DNA of 37,560 nucleotides, taken from assembly GCA_964455395.1 (NCBI GenBank), contig CAYVWB010000044.1, forward strand, positions 1 to 37,560, in the 5' to 3' direction. A program made the position numbers and the translations under genes. This DNA comes from CAYVWB01 sp964455395 (GTDB lineage: Bacteria > Desulfobacterota > Desulfovibrionia > Desulfovibrionales > Desulfovibrionaceae). The notes below the pieces were generated by a model. The model searched no databases. It was given only the letters and a program-made list of their open reading frames with translations, and was not told the origin of the DNA. Shown here piece by piece: positions 24,487 through 34,559 of this stretch; positions within the stretch are counted from its first letter, which is position 1; each line of letters begins with the position of its first letter.

Positions 24487-25374
24487 TTACGCCTTGTCCA
24501 CCAGGGATTTGCCCAAGATGCCCGAAGGCCGGAAGATGATCACCGCGATCATCACGGCGTACGCCACGCCGTCCCGATAGAGGGAGGAGACATAGCCGGC
24601 GCCCATGGCTTCGGCCACGCCAAGCACCAGCCCGCCGAACATGGCTCCCGGCACGGAGCCGATGCCCCCAAGCACCGCCGCAGCGAAAGCCTTCACCCCG
24701 GCCGTGTAGCCCATGGTTGGGTACAGCGTGTTGTAGAACATGGCCACCAGCACTCCGGCCATGGCGCCCATGGCGCTGCCCAGCGCAAACGTGAAACTGA
24801 TGACCCGGTTCACGTTCACGCCCATGAGCTGGCACGCCGTGCGGTTCTGCGCCAGCGCACGCATGGCTGCGCCGATCTGCGTTCTGGATATGATGAGGTA
24901 GAGGCCCACCATCATGATGGTGGTCACGGCGAAAATGAACAGGTGCAGCCACGTGATGTTCACGTCGCCGAAAGCGAAGGCCTGCTCGGCGAAGAAAGCG
25001 GGCACGGCGTCTTGCGGGAACGCTTTGGGTCGGCTGCCCCAGATGACCAGCGCGAGATTCTGCAAGAATATGGACATGCCAATGGCCGTGATCAACACGG
25101 CGAGACGGTGCGAACCACGCAACGGTCTGTAGGCGATGATGTCGATGAGCACGCCGAGCACTGCGCAACACGCCATGGCCATGAGGATGGCAAGCCACAA
25201 AGGCAAGCCGGCCAGAGTGATGAAGGTGACGCAAAAGAAGGCGCCGAGCATGTAGATTTCGCCATGCGCGAAGTTGATGAGCTCGATGACGCCGTAGACC
25301 ATGGTGTAGCCCACGGCGATGAGCGCGTATATGACGCCGAGGGTGAGTCCGTTGACGAGCTGCTGTTCGAACAC
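24487..25374 (-). CDS. livH: branched-chain amino-acid ABC transporter permease LivH
   Basis: A 295-residue permease with about 8 helices. It has the family N-terminus QQLVNGLTLGVIYALIAVGYTM and the conserved coupling stretch IGAAMRALAQNRTACQLMGVNV near 185. It pairs with LivM. The start is GTG at 25374 with only a weak ribosome site, which would fit lower synthesis than the binding protein. A terminator-like hairpin lies between it and livK. Confidence 0.93.
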   Translation of the reverse strand: MFEQQLVNGLTLGVIYALIAVGYTMVYGVIELINFAHGEIYMLGAFFCVTFITLAGLPLWLAILMAMACCAVLGVLIDIIAYRPLRGSHRLAVLITAIGMSIFLQNLALVIWGSRPKAFPQDAVPAFFAEQAFAFGDVNITWLHLFIFAVTTIMMVGLYLIISRTQIGAAMRALAQNRTACQLMGVNVNRVISFTFALGSAMGAMAGVLVAMFYNTLYPTMGYTAGVKAFAAAVLGGIGSVPGAMFGGLVLGVAEAMGAGYVSSLYRDGVAYAVMIAVIIFRPSGILGKSLVDKA

Positions 25375-25413
25375 GATGCTGGCCGGTGGTTGGAGGGTGC
25401 GCGATGCGTAAGG

Positions 25414-25443
25414 AAAACAGGCTGAGCCTTTCGGCCCAGCCTG
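25414..25443 (-). terminator. terminator or attenuator between livK and livH
   Basis: A 7-bp perfect outer stem (25418-25424 with 25437-25443, CAGGCTG/CAGCCTG) continues through one mismatch into GCC/GGC around a 4-nt loop. On the minus strand TTTT follows directly. It lies 24 bp after the livK stop, so only part of the transcripts may continue into livH. Confidence 0.7.
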
Positions 25444-25467
25444 CTGGGAGCGTCGTTGATGCAGACT

Positions 25468-26619
25468 CTAGTTGAGCTGCGTCTCCGCGGGTTGGAAGGC
25501 GCCGTCTTTCACCACTTTGACGAAGGCGCTCTTCTGGGAGTCGCCGTTCTCGTCGAAGTAGGTCACGCCGGTCACGCCCACGTACCCTTTTTCCGGGGTG
25601 TTCATGCCGGCGAGGTATTCCTGCACCTTGGCGCGGTCGGGTCCCACGGCCTTGATGGCTTCAATGAGGATGCCTGCGGCGTCGTAGGCGTTGGCGCTCA
25701 TCCAGTCGGTCTCGCGCTCGTAAGTCTCCTTGAACTTGGTCAGGAAGGCTTGCGCGTCTTCGCCGGCGCTTTCAGCCAGGAAGGGCACAGTCATGTAGGT
25801 GTTGTTGGCGGCGTCGCCTGCCAGGGAGATGAAGTCCACGTTGTCCAGACCGTCTGCGCCGAACTTCACCACGTCCATGCCCAGCTTGGCGGCTTGGCTG
25901 GCGATGAGCGCGCCTTCGTTGTAGTAACCGCTGATGAAGAGGCCGTCCGGATTTTCGTTTTTCAACTTGGTGAGCTGCGGGGTGAAGTCCGTGGAGCCCT
26001 TCACGTAGCCCTCTTCGCCCACGATCTCCAGGCCGATGGACTCGGCTTCGGCGGTGAAGGCGTCTTTCAGACCGATGCCGTAGTCGTTGTTCTCGTAGAA
26101 CACGGCGATCTTCTTCAGACCCAGCACTTCAGCGACATAGCGCGCCAGGAACTTGCCCTGGAAGTCGTCGCGGTAGACGTCGCGGAAGGACCAGACCTTG
26201 CCGTCACGGTCCTTGTTCTTCTCGGAGATGGTGACGTTGGTGGCGGTGGGGGAGATGGCCGGCACGCCCTTGCGCACGTACGTGGGCAGCGCCGCCAAGT
26301 GCGCGGAGGAACACAAGTGGCCCACGATGCCGACAATGTCTTCGTCCTGTGCGATCTTCGTGGCCACGGTGGCGGCTTCCTTGGGCTCGCACATCTCGTC
26401 CAGGTAGACGGCTTCCACCATCACGCCGTCCACGCCGCCGGCGGCGTTCACTTCGTCGAGCATCATGGAAACGCCGGCCTTGACGTTGTCGCCGTAAGCT
26501 GCTGCAGGACCGGTGAAAGGCGAGGGCACCGCGATCTTGATGACGTCCGCGGCGAAAGCGGGGGAAGCCATCAGCAGCACGCCCGCCAAGGCCAGAAGCA
26601 CGTTACGTAGAGATTTCAT
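25468..26619 (-). CDS. livK: branched-chain amino-acid ABC transporter, periplasmic binding protein
   Basis: A 383-residue protein of the type 1 periplasmic-binding (LivJ/LivK) family. Residues 1-23 are a Sec signal peptide (KSLRNVLLALAGVLLMASPAFA). The mature part starts ADVIKIAVPSPFTGPAAAYGD, with the ligand-contact region GHLCSSAHLAALP at about 100-112 and FYENNDYGIGLKDAF near 175. It captures Leu, Ile, Val or related ligands for LivHMGF. GGAGG lies 8 bases before the ATG at 26619. The same frame stays open up to 27111 through the 9-bp repeat, but the signal peptide and ribosome site fix the start. Confidence 0.93.
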   Translation of the reverse strand: MKSLRNVLLALAGVLLMASPAFAADVIKIAVPSPFTGPAAAYGDNVKAGVSMMLDEVNAAGGVDGVMVEAVYLDEMCEPKEAATVATKIAQDEDIVGIVGHLCSSAHLAALPTYVRKGVPAISPTATNVTISEKNKDRDGKVWSFRDVYRDDFQGKFLARYVAEVLGLKKIAVFYENNDYGIGLKDAFTAEAESIGLEIVGEEGYVKGSTDFTPQLTKLKNENPDGLFISGYYNEGALIASQAAKLGMDVVKFGADGLDNVDFISLAGDAANNTYMTVPFLAESAGEDAQAFLTKFKETYERETDWMSANAYDAAGILIEAIKAVGPDRAKVQEYLAGMNTPEKGYVGVTGVTYFDENGDSQKSAFVKVVKDGAFQPAETQLN

Positions 26620-26897
26620 AAAGGATCCTCCGTAGGAAGGGATACGGACGGCGCGTGGCGCCGCAGTTATTGGGTGATGCGAACAGGATTGCTTGACGTA
26701 TACGTGACCACGGCGCGAACAACATCCCGCAGTCGTTGGAAATCTCATCATGCCGGACCGCACTCGCCCGACCCTGCCCGTGCAGCTTCCCCGCGCGAGG
26801 TCGGGCTTGGCTGCGCCGCCATACGCCGGGCGCCGAAGCTTCCTTGCCACTAAAGTTACAGTTCCGTCAACATTTCGCGTGAACCTATGACCGCCAA

Positions 26898-26913
26898 CGC
26901 CTTCCGGAAGGCG
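26898..26913. repeat. 16-bp perfect palindrome
   Basis: CGCCTTCCGGAAGGCG reads the same on both strands. It is about 280 bp upstream of livK and 160 bp after the TPR gene. No U-tract follows, so an operator is as likely as a terminator. Confidence 0.6.
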
Positions 26914-26994
26914 CAACGCCCTGAAGGACTGACAGGGTGTCGCCGGCGTCGCTTGATGACGAGGCTTCCCCCGCGCATACGACCAGGACAACCA

Positions 26995-27048
26995 CGACGA
27001 CTGCGACGACTGCGACGACTGCGACGACTGCGACGACTGCGACGACTG
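26995..27048. repeat. 9-bp tandem repeat, six copies
   Basis: Six exact units of CGACGACTG, with a partial seventh at 27049-27053, lie 26 bp past the stop of the TPR gene (minus strand). The repeat is not inside a credible gene. Confidence 0.92.
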
Positions 27049-27074
27049 CGACGGCCGGCGGGCGCGCAGTGACG

Positions 27075-27941
27075 CTAGGAAGCGCCTGCCGTGGCGTTGG
27101 CGGGACAACACGACGCAGAGCCGTTCGTGGCGTTGGCGTCTTCGGTGTGGTCGTGGTCCGGCGCCGGCATGTCTTGCGGGTCCCTGGCGAGCCCTTCGCG
27201 GGCCATGGTCCCGATACGGGCGTCCTCGCCAGCCAGTGTCGCAGCTTGTTCCAACAAGGCGTCGCCTTGTTCGGGGTCGTTCAGGAAGAACTTGCGCAGC
27301 ATGCCCAGATTGTACGCGGCGGTGGCGTTGTCGGCGTCGAGCTCCAGCACGCGTTCGAAGAGGTCCGCAGCTTGCTGATGCTGGCCGGCGCGGGAGCGCG
27401 TCACCCCGAGAAGGAGGGCGGCCTGGAGGTTGGCGGGGTCCGCCACGAGAGCACGGTTGAGGAACTCCTCGGCGCCGGCTTGGTCGCCGGACTGCAGGAA
27501 CGCTTCCCCCAGCGCCAGCAGAGTTTGGGGATCGTTGGGATTTTCCCGCATGCGCAGCATCAGCGCGCGCACTTGCTCCATGTCCTGGCCTTGGCCCACG
27601 TCTTGGCCCATGGGGACGCCGCCGCCTTGGGCTTGCTGCTGCGCCAGGGCTTCGCGCATGGCGGGGGGCATGTTTTCGGGCATGGCTTGCCCCGCCTGGC
27701 CCGCTTGGGGGGCCGGGGCTTCGGCGCTGTGGTCATGGTCCGTGGGCACGACCTCGCGGTGTGTGGTGAGCGGCTGGCCCATGCGGTAGATCATGGACGT
27801 GATGAAGATGGCCGCGAGACACCCCAGCACCATGGCCAGAGCGAGCTTTCGGGTGGGCGTTCTGGTGACGGGGGGCTGCGCTTTGGGCGCTGCGGGTTGC
27901 TTGCGTGCGGCTGCTTTGGTGGGGTTCTTTTTCGCCATCAT
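27075..27941 (-). CDS. membrane-anchored TPR protein of the ccm cluster (CcmI/NrfG-like)
   Basis: A 288-residue protein: a basic, Ala/Pro-rich cytoplasmic start, one membrane helix (about 33-52), a Gln/Gly/Met-rich linker, and three TPR units (about 125-235). His-Asp-His lies on both sides of the TPR block (residues 69-71 and 263-265), and a Cys-Cys pair sits near the end (278-279). Position at the end of ccmEFABCD suggests the CcmI role of presenting apocytochrome c, but the ccmH-like thioredox motif is missing. CAGGA lies 5 bases before the ATG at 27941; 194 bp with a hairpin separate it from ccmD. Confidence 0.78.
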   Translation of the reverse strand: MMAKKNPTKAAARKQPAAPKAQPPVTRTPTRKLALAMVLGCLAAIFITSMIYRMGQPLTTHREVVPTDHDHSAEAPAPQAGQAGQAMPENMPPAMREALAQQQAQGGGVPMGQDVGQGQDMEQVRALMLRMRENPNDPQTLLALGEAFLQSGDQAGAEEFLNRALVADPANLQAALLLGVTRSRAGQHQQAADLFERVLELDADNATAAYNLGMLRKFFLNDPEQGDALLEQAATLAGEDARIGTMAREGLARDPQDMPAPDHDHTEDANATNGSASCCPANATAGAS

Positions 27942-27993
27942 GCGTCCTGCTTGCGGGTGGTTTTCGGTAAGGGATGGGGATGAGCTCGGCCGC

Positions 27994-28026
27994 CCCGAGG
28001 AGGCTTAAGGACCCGGACTCCTCGGG
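27994..28026. other. hairpin between ccmD and the TPR gene
   Basis: A perfect 9-bp stem (CCCGAGGAG at 27994-28002 with CTCCTCGGG at 28018-28026) and a 15-nt loop lie in the leader of the TPR gene. There is no U-tract on the minus strand, so it may slow decay or processing rather than terminate. Confidence 0.5.
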
Positions 28027-28135
28027 AGAATCCGAAAAAGTCGTGGGGGATGCGTCGGAACTCGGCCAGCGGCGTCGGAATGGCCGGGGGCCGGGCATGG
28101 CGTCGCGCGTGACGCGCTCGTGGGGAGAGCGCGCC

Positions 28136-28291
28136 TCAGCGGAGCCGGTCGTCGTCGTCCCGGGAGAGCTGCTCCAGCTGCGTCAGGCGATCCTGCAGGC
28201 GTTTCTGCCCTGCGGCCAGCCAAGCGAGGTAGCCGCCCACGCCAAGCCAGATGACGGCGTTGGCGGCGATGAGGAACGTGGTGTGGTCCAT
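28136..28291 (-). CDS. ccmD: haem exporter small subunit CcmD
   Basis: A 51-residue protein. One membrane helix (about 8-27, IAANAVIWLGVGGYLAWLA) is followed by a charged amphipathic tail KRLQDRLTQLEQL, the normal CcmD layout. It helps release holo-CcmE from the CcmABC complex. GAAGGAG lies 7 bases before the ATG at 28291, inside the end of ccmC; one base separates the ccmC stop from the start. Confidence 0.85.
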   Translation of the reverse strand: MDHTTFLIAANAVIWLGVGGYLAWLAAGQKRLQDRLTQLEQLSRDDDDRLR

Positions 28292-28292
28292 G

Positions 28293-28976
28293 TCATTGCT
28301 CCTTCCAGATGATGCGCGCTTCCACGCGCGCCGCCGTGCGCAGCTGGTGCAGCCGCGCCAGGGTGAGGGACGCCCAGACCAGCCCGAAGGCCGCCAGGCT
28401 GACGAACAAGGTGGTCAGCATCTCCGGAGGCAGACCGCCGCCGTCCGAGGTGAGCACCTGCGGATGGATGGTGCGCCACAGCCGCGCGGAGAAAAAGACG
28501 AGCGGCACGTCCACGAAGGCGACGATGCCCAGCACGGCGCTGACCACGGCGCGACGGTCCGGCGCCATGGGCAGCGTGCGCACCAGCAGGTACCCCGCGT
28601 AGATGAACCACATCACCAGGGTGGTGGTCAGCCGCGGGTCCCACGTCCACCAGACATTCCAGGAAACGCGCGCCCACATGGAGCCCGTGGCGAGCGCCAG
28701 CAGCGCCAGCACCACGCCCACTTCGGCGGCGGCGCCGGCCACGTGGTCCCAGAACCGGCGGCGCGTCGTCAGGTAGGCGATGCTCGCAACGAAGACTGCA
28801 AAGAAGCTGATGAGCGCCCACCACGCGCACGGCAGATGGAGGTAGAAAATCTTCTGGATGGGGCCGAGCGTCGCTTCCACGGGGGCGTACAGCCAGATCA
28901 TCACGTGGCTCGCCGTGACGGCGAGGCCGCCGAGCAGGCCGAGCAGGACGCGGGGGGATGCAGGTAGGGACGCCAT
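28293..28976 (-). CDS. ccmC: haem handling protein CcmC
   Basis: A 227-residue, six-helix membrane protein of the haem-handling family. It has the tryptophan-rich WWD motif near residue 105-118 (WNVWWTWDPRLT) and histidines on either side (LHLPCAWW near 47 and the TIHPQ His near 171). It loads haem onto CcmE. Order and strand match the cluster. Confidence 0.93.
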   Translation of the reverse strand: MASLPASPRVLLGLLGGLAVTASHVMIWLYAPVEATLGPIQKIFYLHLPCAWWALISFFAVFVASIAYLTTRRRFWDHVAGAAAEVGVVLALLALATGSMWARVSWNVWWTWDPRLTTTLVMWFIYAGYLLVRTLPMAPDRRAVVSAVLGIVAFVDVPLVFFSARLWRTIHPQVLTSDGGGLPPEMLTTLFVSLAAFGLVWASLTLARLHQLRTAARVEARIIWKEQ

Positions 28977-29128
28977 GGTTCTTCAGGCAGCTCACTGGGT
29001 TGGATCGTTCCAGGGACGCAAGGGCCGACGCACGGGCTTCGGTTCAGAGTGACGGCATAGAGTCTTTTTCGCGCAGTGGCAACCATCCCGGGCCTGGGAT
29101 GACGAAGGATCGTGTGGCATGGCGGCGC

Positions 29129-29821
29129 TCACTCGCCGGCCTTGTACAGGATGGGGAACAACAGCAGCGCCAGGGCAGAATAGAGCGCGCTGAAGCCCAG
29201 CGCCAGCCCCAGCCACGCCTCGTAGCCCACAGGAGGCGCGCCGCTGAGGAACCCCGTGGTCAACCGGATGCCCGCCAGCAGCACAGGCACCACCAAGGGA
29301 AAGAGAATGAGCGAAAGCAAGGACTCCCGTCCGGACTGCCCTTGCGCCAGCGCGCCCAAAAGCGCCCCTACCGCGGCCAGACCCCAGTCCGTCAGCAGAA
29401 TGGCGACCACGCCCAGCGCCCAGCCCATGGCGTCGCCGGAGGGCTCCCGACCGAGGAAGACCACCACCGCCGGCAGGAAGGCCACTTGCGCCGCCGCCAG
29501 CATGAGCCACGCTGCGAACCCCTTGCCGCACCACACCGCAGCCAAAGGCGAGGGCGACAGGATGAGTCCGCTCCTCGCGCCGCTTTCCTCCTCCAGACTG
29601 AAGAGTGCGTTGGCCGCCAGCACCATGGTGAACAGCGAAGCCAGCCAGAAAATGGTCGCCGCCGTCTGGGCAGGGAGGATCTCCCCGGCTTGGCGGGAGA
29701 GGCTGAAGACGAAGATGAGCACAAGCCCCAGCAGCAGCGCCTGCGCCAGACCTGCCCCGCGCGCCAGCGTCAGCGTGAGATCCTTCTTGGCGATGGCGAA
29801 CGCGAGTCTCAGCATACGCAC
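29129..29821 (-). CDS. ccmB: haem exporter permease CcmB
   Basis: A 230-residue membrane protein with six helices, starting MRMLRLAFAIAKKDLTLTLA and carrying the family segment LFSLEEESGARSGLILSP near 73-90 that contacts the ATPase CcmA. Its first codons overlap the ccmA stop by 13 bp. About 150 bp, with no gene, lie before ccmC. Confidence 0.92.
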   Translation of the reverse strand: MRMLRLAFAIAKKDLTLTLARGAGLAQALLLGLVLIFVFSLSRQAGEILPAQTAATIFWLASLFTMVLAANALFSLEEESGARSGLILSPSPLAAVWCGKGFAAWLMLAAAQVAFLPAVVVFLGREPSGDAMGWALGVVAILLTDWGLAAVGALLGALAQGQSGRESLLSLILFPLVVPVLLAGIRLTTGFLSGAPPVGYEAWLGLALGFSALYSALALLLFPILYKAGE

Positions 29822-30528
29822 TCCACCTCGAAAGCCTCGGCGGGACCGATGAAGGCAGTCTTGCGCTTGGCCAAGGCCAGCACGCGGTCTGCGTGAGTCA
29901 AGTCCGAATCGAAATCGTGGCTGACCCAGACGACGCCGGCGCCGCGGGCTTTGGCCTGGGCTATTTCCTCCCGTAGCACGGCGGCGGAGCGACGGTCCAG
30001 GCCGGCGCCCGGTTCGTCCAGAAAGAGCAGCAGCGGATCCGTCAGGAAGACGCGCGCCAGGTTCAGCCGCTGCAGCATCCCGCGGGAGAAGGCGCCGGCG
30101 CGCTCTTTGGCGAAGGGAGCCAGGTCCACGCGTTCCAGCAGGGGGGTGAGCCGTGCGACGTCCCCGGGGACCCCGTAACAGTCCGCCCAGAATCGCAGAT
30201 TCTCCAGCGCAGTGAGCTGCGGGTAAAGGAAGGGTTGATGCCCCAGGAAGCCGATCTTGCGCGGCGGCGCCTCCCGCGAGACCACGCCCCGGTCCGGCGT
30301 GGAAATCCCCGCCAGGATGCGCGCCAACGTGGATTTGCCTGCGCCGTTGGCGCCAGCCAGCAGCACCACTTCGCCGGAGACCACGGTCAGGCTCACGTCC
30401 TTGAACACCAGCCGGGGGCCGTAGAATTTCGCCAGGCCCACGGCGTGGAGCAAGGTCTCCCGGGGGAGTTCGGGCGCAGCGCCGGCGCCGGTGGATCCCC
30501 GTGGGTTTTGACGGGTCGCGTCAGCCAT
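29809..30528 (-). CDS. ccmA: haem exporter ATPase CcmA
   Basis: A 239-residue ABC ATPase. Walker A GANGAGKST is at 59-67, the family motif FLGHQPFLYPQLTALENL near 93, the signature FSRGMLQRLNLAR with SRGM in place of SGGQ (usual for CcmA) and Walker B LLFLDEPGAGLD. It powers release of holo-CcmE with CcmBCD. The first 25 residues are a Gly/Pro-rich extension not needed for the fold, so an internal start is possible. Confidence 0.93.
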   Translation of the reverse strand: MADATRQNPRGSTGAGAAPELPRETLLHAVGLAKFYGPRLVFKDVSLTVVSGEVVLLAGANGAGKSTLARILAGISTPDRGVVSREAPPRKIGFLGHQPFLYPQLTALENLRFWADCYGVPGDVARLTPLLERVDLAPFAKERAGAFSRGMLQRLNLARVFLTDPLLLFLDEPGAGLDRRSAAVLREEIAQAKARGAGVVWVSHDFDSDLTHADRVLALAKRKTAFIGPAEAFEVECVC

Positions 30529-30544
30529 GGTCGCAGACGCTCCC

Positions 30545-32452
<1,908 letters not shown>

Positions 32453-32634
32453 GGATGTAGGGGCTCCGTAATGCGACGCCGGCCCGGGACTCGTGAAGAG
32501 CCCGAGCCGGCGCGGTCAGGGCGTGGGTATGCTGAAGGGTCGTGAACGCGAGAATTCCAGAGCGTCTGAAGAGGGTGGGACAACGCGTCGGACAGAGCCT
32601 GCAAGGCGCTCCGCTGCAGCGCGTCGCGCCGGCA

Positions 32635-33057
32635 TCAAGTCTCCCGATTATCCTTTTCGTACTTGGAGGGACACTTGGTCATCAATGTGGTGGCCGTGAA
32701 GACGGGGGCCGCCGGGTCCGCGCTCAGGGCGCCTTCCACAATGACCTCCACTCCGGGCTCGAAGGTGTCCGGCACGGCGCCGTCGTATTGCACGCGCAGC
32801 GTCTTGGCGATGTTTTCCTTGTCCACCAGGGTGAAGACGACGCCGGGTCGCTCCGTCCCGTGCTCCAGGTTGTCGGCGGCCACGTTGCCGAAGAGTCTGG
32901 CGTGGCCGAGCTGCTCCGGCTCCATGGCCAGGGCTTCGGAGACGTTGAGGAAGTAGGCGGAGTCCTCGGCGAAACCGGTGAACATGAGGAACCCCAAGCC
33001 GCCCAGCAGCAGCAGGGCGATGGCCAGATACGCGGGGGTGTTGGATTTCTTGGTCAT
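32635..33057 (-). CDS. ccmE: haem chaperone CcmE, cysteine type
   Basis: A 140-residue protein with an N-terminal anchor (about 8-28) and a periplasmic OB-fold. In classical CcmE the haem-binding site is His in a HxxxY motif; here it reads C129-P-S-K-Y133, so a Cys replaces His. This C-x-x-x-Y variant is known in Desulfovibrio and archaea, where it goes with loss of CcmH. The tail after the motif is short (7 residues). A candidate promoter at 33326-33353 could start the ccm operon. Confidence 0.92.
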   Translation of the reverse strand: MTKKSNTPAYLAIALLLLGGLGFLMFTGFAEDSAYFLNVSEALAMEPEQLGHARLFGNVAADNLEHGTERPGVVFTLVDKENIAKTLRVQYDGAVPDTFEPGVEVIVEGALSADPAAPVFTATTLMTKCPSKYEKDNRET

Positions 33058-33325
33058 GGGCGCTCTCCGGAAGGAAGCTCTCTGAGGAAGCGCGGTCAGC
33101 GCTCCGTTTCGGGGCCTTGTGGTGTGGGGGAACCGCTGCGGGCGGACGCCCCGGGGTGACGTTTCGCCGCCTCGTCCTGGTTGTCGCCGCCGGCTGTTCC
33201 CGTGTCAACGCGGAATCTTCAGGACCGCGGACTCTTCGGGGCGGCGTATCGCTGCGTTGCGTCGACAGAAGCCCAGTCGGGACAGCTGCGCCGCGCGCCG
33301 TCATGCGCACCCAGGAATTGGTGAC

Positions 33326-33353
33326 AATGTAATATTCAACCGCTCCTCGTCAA
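33326..33353 (-). promoter_or_regulatory. candidate ccm operon promoter
   Basis: On the minus strand TTGACG (33348-33353), a 16-bp spacer and TACATT (33326-33331) overlap the last codons of the CNNM/CBS gene and lie about 270 bp before ccmE. The leader would be long (about 260 nt). Confidence 0.4.
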
Positions 33354-34370
33354 CTGTCTGCGTTGCTGCCGAGCAAGCTCGCGCATGTCCTCCACCTGAT
33401 CGGTTTCGTCCACGATCTCCTTGCCCAGCATCTCCTCCAGCACGTCTTCCAGGGTGACGACGCCGCCTGTTCCGCCGTATTCGTCCAGCACCACGAAGAG
33501 ATGGAGCCGGCTTTCGAGAAAGCGCATGAGCAAACGGTCCAGGGGGAGCGTGTCCAGCACGAAGCGCGCCGGCCGCATGAGACGGTCCAGGGTGACATTG
33601 TCGCGGTCGTCGGCCAGTGCGTCCAGGATGGCGCGGCGGTAGACGATGCCCACCACGTCCTCCGGGTCGTCGCCCTCGTAGACGGGAATGCGGCTGTGGT
33701 TGAAGAACTTGGGCTGATTGCGCGCGTCCTGCACGGTCATGGCTGTCGGCAGGGTGAAGACCACGGTGCGCGGCGTCATGATGTCGCGCACGACCTTGGC
33801 GTCCAAGGTGAGGATGTTGCGGATGGTCGATTCCTCGAACGCCTTGAGGATGCCGGCTTTGCGCGTGAGGCTCACGATGGCCATGATGTCGTCTTCCGTG
33901 GTGGGCGGCGCGGCCGTGGTGGGTCGCACCAGCTTGGCCAGCGTCCCTGTCACCCAGATCAGCGGAGAGAGCGCCACCACCAGCCAACTCAGCGGCCGCG
34001 CCATGAACTGCGCGATGGGCCGCGCGTACGCCACGCCCATCGTTTTGGGCAGAATCTCCGAGATGATCAGAATCGACAGGGTGAACACCGCAGCGAAGAC
34101 GCCGGTGTACGTCTCCCCGAAATAGTTCACCGCCGCAGCCCCCGCGATGGACGCGCCGGCCGTGTTGGCGATGGTGTTCAGGATGAGAATCGCCGAGATG
34201 GGCTTTTCGATGTCGTCCCGCAGCTTCTGCAGCACAAGGCCAGACCGCAACCCCTTCATGCGCAGCTGCTCCACATGGCTCAAGGGGACGGAGTACAGCG
34301 CCGCCTCCATGATGGAGCACAAACCGGAGATGAGGATCGCCAAACCGGCGGAGATGATCAGTTCGATCAT
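33336..34370 (-). CDS. CNNM/CBS-domain membrane protein (CorC/HlyC-related)
   Basis: A 344-residue protein with a CNNM domain of three or four membrane helices (about 1-135; STIMEAAL-like start reads CSIMEAALYSV, and ILPKTMGVAYARP closes it), then two CBS domains (about 195-320, the second ending HLFVVLDEYGGTGGVVTLEDVLEEMLG). Family members are linked to Mg2+/Co2+ efflux and haemolysin-like proteins. The C-terminal CorC_HlyC domain often found after the CBS pair is absent, and the protein ends about 35 residues after the second CBS. It is divergent from the cysteine desulfurase. Confidence 0.88.
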   Translation of the reverse strand: MIELIISAGLAILISGLCSIMEAALYSVPLSHVEQLRMKGLRSGLVLQKLRDDIEKPISAILILNTIANTAGASIAGAAAVNYFGETYTGVFAAVFTLSILIISEILPKTMGVAYARPIAQFMARPLSWLVVALSPLIWVTGTLAKLVRPTTAAPPTTEDDIMAIVSLTRKAGILKAFEESTIRNILTLDAKVVRDIMTPRTVVFTLPTAMTVQDARNQPKFFNHSRIPVYEGDDPEDVVGIVYRRAILDALADDRDNVTLDRLMRPARFVLDTLPLDRLLMRFLESRLHLFVVLDEYGGTGGVVTLEDVLEEMLGKEIVDETDQVEDMRELARQQRRQLTRSG

Positions 34371-34523
34371 GATGGAGCGTGGGGCTGCGCGGCGTCGCGG
34401 TGGCGCGCGGAGGAAAAACGTCTCGCAACGGGCATGCCCCTCTCTCTACTGAGGCCGCGCGAAAATTGCAATCATTTCCGGCGGACTTCCCCATGGGGCC
34501 ACACAACCCGCCGACCACTCCAC

Positions 34524-34554
34524 TTGACGCCGCCGCCCCTTCACCCTCTATAAG
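34524..34554 (+). promoter_or_regulatory. cysteine desulfurase promoter, leaderless arrangement
   Basis: TTGACG (34524-34529), a 19-bp spacer and TATAAG (34549-34554) lie directly before the ATG at 34560. Transcription would begin at or within a base or two of the start codon, and no ribosome site is present. Confidence 0.5.
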
Positions 34555-34559
34555 AATTC

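Larger units (their letters stand above)
26620..27074. other. 455-bp intergenic region, livK upstream
   Basis: No gene is seen. It should hold the livK promoter, but no consensus could be chosen with confidence. It contains the 16-bp palindrome at 26898-26913 and the 9-bp repeat at 26995-27048. Both lie just past the end of the TPR gene on the same strand and may serve in its 3' end. Confidence 0.5.

Noticed and set aside
26620..27111. In-frame upstream extension of livK through SQS repeats
   Set aside because: livK has a signal peptide and GGAGG at the 26619 start; the extension is chance reading of the 9-bp repeat.
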